64,000 nt of DNA from assembly GCF_001182045.1 (NCBI RefSeq), contig NZ_CVTY01000007.1, forward strand, positions 744,001 to 808,000. Reading direction: 5' to 3'. Below the pieces are notes generated by a model. That model was given only the letters and a program-made list of their open reading frames with translations, was not told where the DNA came from and did not search any database. The position numbers were made by a program, and so were the translations under genes. The DNA is from Dakarella massiliensis. Lineage in GTDB: Bacteria > Pseudomonadota > Gammaproteobacteria > Burkholderiales > Burkholderiaceae_F. This document shows positions 62,846-64,000 of this stretch, piece after piece (the stretch's first letter is position 1; each line of letters starts with the position of its first letter).

Positions 62846-63616
62846 TTACGGATGGCCTTTCCCCGGAAGCGCCTCATCAAACCAGGATGAGGTCGCCGAC
62901 AGACGGCCGTAATGCGTTAAATCAATCTGCAGCGGCGACACGGAGACAAAGCCGTGCTGCGTTGCGTAGAAATCAGTTCCCGGTCCCTGGTCACGGGGCT
63001 TGCCGGCCCGTCCAAGCCAGTACACCTGCTCGCCCCTTGGGTCGAGCTCCGGTACGGCATGATCCGCGCTGTGGCGGCGGCCAAGCCTCGTCACGCTGAT
63101 GCCGGAGAGCACGCTGTAAGGCATGTTCGGAATATTGACGTTGAGAAGCACGGGATCGGAGGACTGCTTCTTATTCAGAAACTGTTCTACCACAGTCTGA
63201 GCGACCTCCGCGGCAGACTCAAGTTCCATCCACCCGCGGTCGATCTGCGAAAACGCGATCGAGTCAACCCCGAACTGGTAGCCTTCGATCGCCGCGGCGA
63301 CAGTGCCCGAATACATCGTGTCGTCACCCATGTTGGCGCCGGAGTTGATACCGGACACGACGAGGTCCGGACGGTCGTTCAGAATCCCGGTAAAGGCGAG
63401 GTGCACGCAGTCAGACGGCGTGCCGCTCACGGCATAGACGTCCCGCGCCACCTCGGTCACCCGAAGCGGCAGCTGAAGCGTGAGGGAGTTGCTCGCTCCC
63501 GACTGGTTGTGTTCGGGCGCGCAGACCGTTACGCGGCCAAACTTCGTCATTGCTTTCGCAAGCGCCTGGATGCCGCGGGCGGAGTAGCCGTCGTCGTTTG
63601 AAATCAGAATGTGCAT
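62846..63616 (-). CDS. surE: 5'/3'-nucleotidase SurE
   Basis: Metal-dependent survival protein that dephosphorylates nucleoside monophosphates. The metal site is SNDDGYSARG (Asp8, Asp9), with further ligands in HNQSGASNS and SGINSGANMGDD. It is 256 residues from the ATG at 63616, which has GAGGG 5 nt upstream; a TTG one codon earlier is weaker. The usual surE-pcm-nlpD-rpoS cluster is reduced here to surE-nlpD. Confidence 0.95.
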   Translation of the reverse strand: MHILISNDDGYSARGIQALAKAMTKFGRVTVCAPEHNQSGASNSLTLQLPLRVTEVARDVYAVSGTPSDCVHLAFTGILNDRPDLVVSGINSGANMGDDTMYSGTVAAAIEGYQFGVDSIAFSQIDRGWMELESAAEVAQTVVEQFLNKKQSSDPVLLNVNIPNMPYSVLSGISVTRLGRRHSADHAVPELDPRGEQVYWLGRAGKPRDQGPGTDFYATQHGFVSVSPLQIDLTHYGRLSATSSWFDEALPGKGHP

Positions 63617-63820
63617 CAAATCCCTCGTGCGGCCCCTGCGTTCAGCGTTCTTATGCAGAAGCCGTTTTCAATCAGTAATTGGTTAATGATAATGGCATAG
63701 GAACAGCCGGTCATGCAAAAACACAATTATTCCGGGGATCTTTCTCACGCCGGGAGGCGTCTGAGTCTATACTTTCAGCCATTGACTGATTAGTTGTTCA
63801 GATTTTTTCTCTCCCTATCC

Positions 63821-64000
63821 ATGAAGCTATCCGCCTGGGCCCATCAAAGGGGCATTTGCTATCAGACTGCCTGGAGAATGTGGAAGACCGGAAAACTCCC
63901 GGTTCCCGCCTGCCAGCTCCCGTCCGGCACCATCGTTGTGGATGATGTGCCGGCAGCCGGCGGCGTGGGGCTCTACGCCCGCGTCTCCTCGGCTGCCGAA
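63821..64000 (+). CDS. tnpA: IS607-family serine recombinase TnpA (cut by window edge)
   Basis: Only 60 codons are present. They show the two hallmarks of IS607-type transposases. An N-terminal MerR-like helix-turn-helix reads MKLSAWAHQRGICYQTAWR with WKTGKLPVPACQLPSGTI. Then comes the start of a serine resolvase fold at GLYARVSSAAE, where the catalytic Ser is expected in VSS. No good ribosome-binding site precedes the ATG. TTGACT at 63782-63787 is a possible -35. The rest of the protein and any tnpB lie beyond base 64000. Confidence 0.88.
   Translation, partial: MKLSAWAHQRGICYQTAWRMWKTGKLPVPACQLPSGTIVVDDVPAAGGVGLYARVSSAAE
63821..64000. mobile_element. Left part of an IS607-type element (boundary undefined)
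   Basis: Inferred from the recombinase fragment. IS607 elements have no terminal inverted repeats and insert between two G bases, so the left end cannot be read directly from sequence. It should lie somewhere in the 200 bp between surE and this ATG. Confidence 0.6.

Overview
The window is GC-rich chromosomal DNA (about 60% G+C by eye) from a betaproteobacterium of the order Burkholderiales. The best guess at family is Sutterellaceae. This rests on gene order and protein character: a long co-directional block surE-nlpD ... ndk-rlmN-rodZ-ispG-hisS-yfgM-bamB-der ... hfq-hflX-hflK-hflC-DUF2065-hisZ-purA, a lepA-lepB-rnc-era-recO operon, hom-thrC followed by molybdopterin genes, PriB inside the ribosomal S6 operon, HisZ (which implies a short-form HisG), and neisserial/burkholderial-type porins. 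Family placement is inference; the order is fairly secure. Almost everything is core housekeeping sequence. The only mobile DNA is the start of an IS607-type recombinase at the right edge.

Layout. 1-7085 (minus): lepA, two tandem lepB genes, rnc, era, recO and a cut-off nagZ. 7240-12984 (minus): the fatty-acid cluster yceD-rpmF-fabH-fabD-fabG-acpP-fabF, with plsX missing from its usual place. 13028-15396: maf (plus), then rluC and a HAD phosphatase (minus). 15397-16193 is a 797-bp structured intergenic region that leads into rne (plus). The rne reading frame is broken once, so catalytic half and arginine-rich scaffold lie in different frames. 19397-22111 (plus): moaA and putP. 22229-30372 (minus): clpB with a textbook sigma-32 promoter, then hom-thrC-mobB-moeA-moaD-moaE. 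30636-32393 (plus): a PIN-PhoH ATPase. 32563-39767 (minus): rnr-rlmB, rpsF-priB-rpsR-rplI, dnaB and a DUF456 membrane protein whose tail is frameshifted inside a 15-bp tandem repeat. 39813-39899 (plus): tRNA-Leu(CAG). 40155-42976 (minus): two tandem porins with a shared promoter dyad and a shared 3' UTR. 43372-63616 (minus): a phosphoribosyltransferase, purA, hisZ, DUF2065, hflC, hflK, hflX, hfq, an unknown membrane protein, der, bamB, yfgM, hisS, ispG, rodZ, rlmN, ndk, rlmD, nlpD and surE. 63821-64000 (plus): IS607-type tnpA, cut by the edge.

How the genes work together. The window is dominated by translation and RNA metabolism (LepA, Era, RNase III, RNase E, RNase R, RlmB, RlmD, RlmN, RluC, Hfq, HflX, Der, HisRS, S6/S18/L9/L32), envelope biogenesis and quality control (LepB, BamB, YfgM, HflKC, NlpD, RodZ, porins, NagZ, ClpB), and fatty-acid, threonine, purine, isoprenoid and molybdopterin synthesis.

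I did not find a clear new multi-gene system. The observations most worth following are: the split rne frame; the repeat-associated frameshift in the DUF456 gene; the shared TGTTGC-N6-GCAACA dyad and conserved 3' UTR hairpin of the two porins; an hflX gene with no ATG/GTG/TTG start for its conserved N-terminus but a well-placed CTG; the tRNA-Leu promoter lying over the TTG start of rnr; and the unassigned membrane protein between hfq and der.
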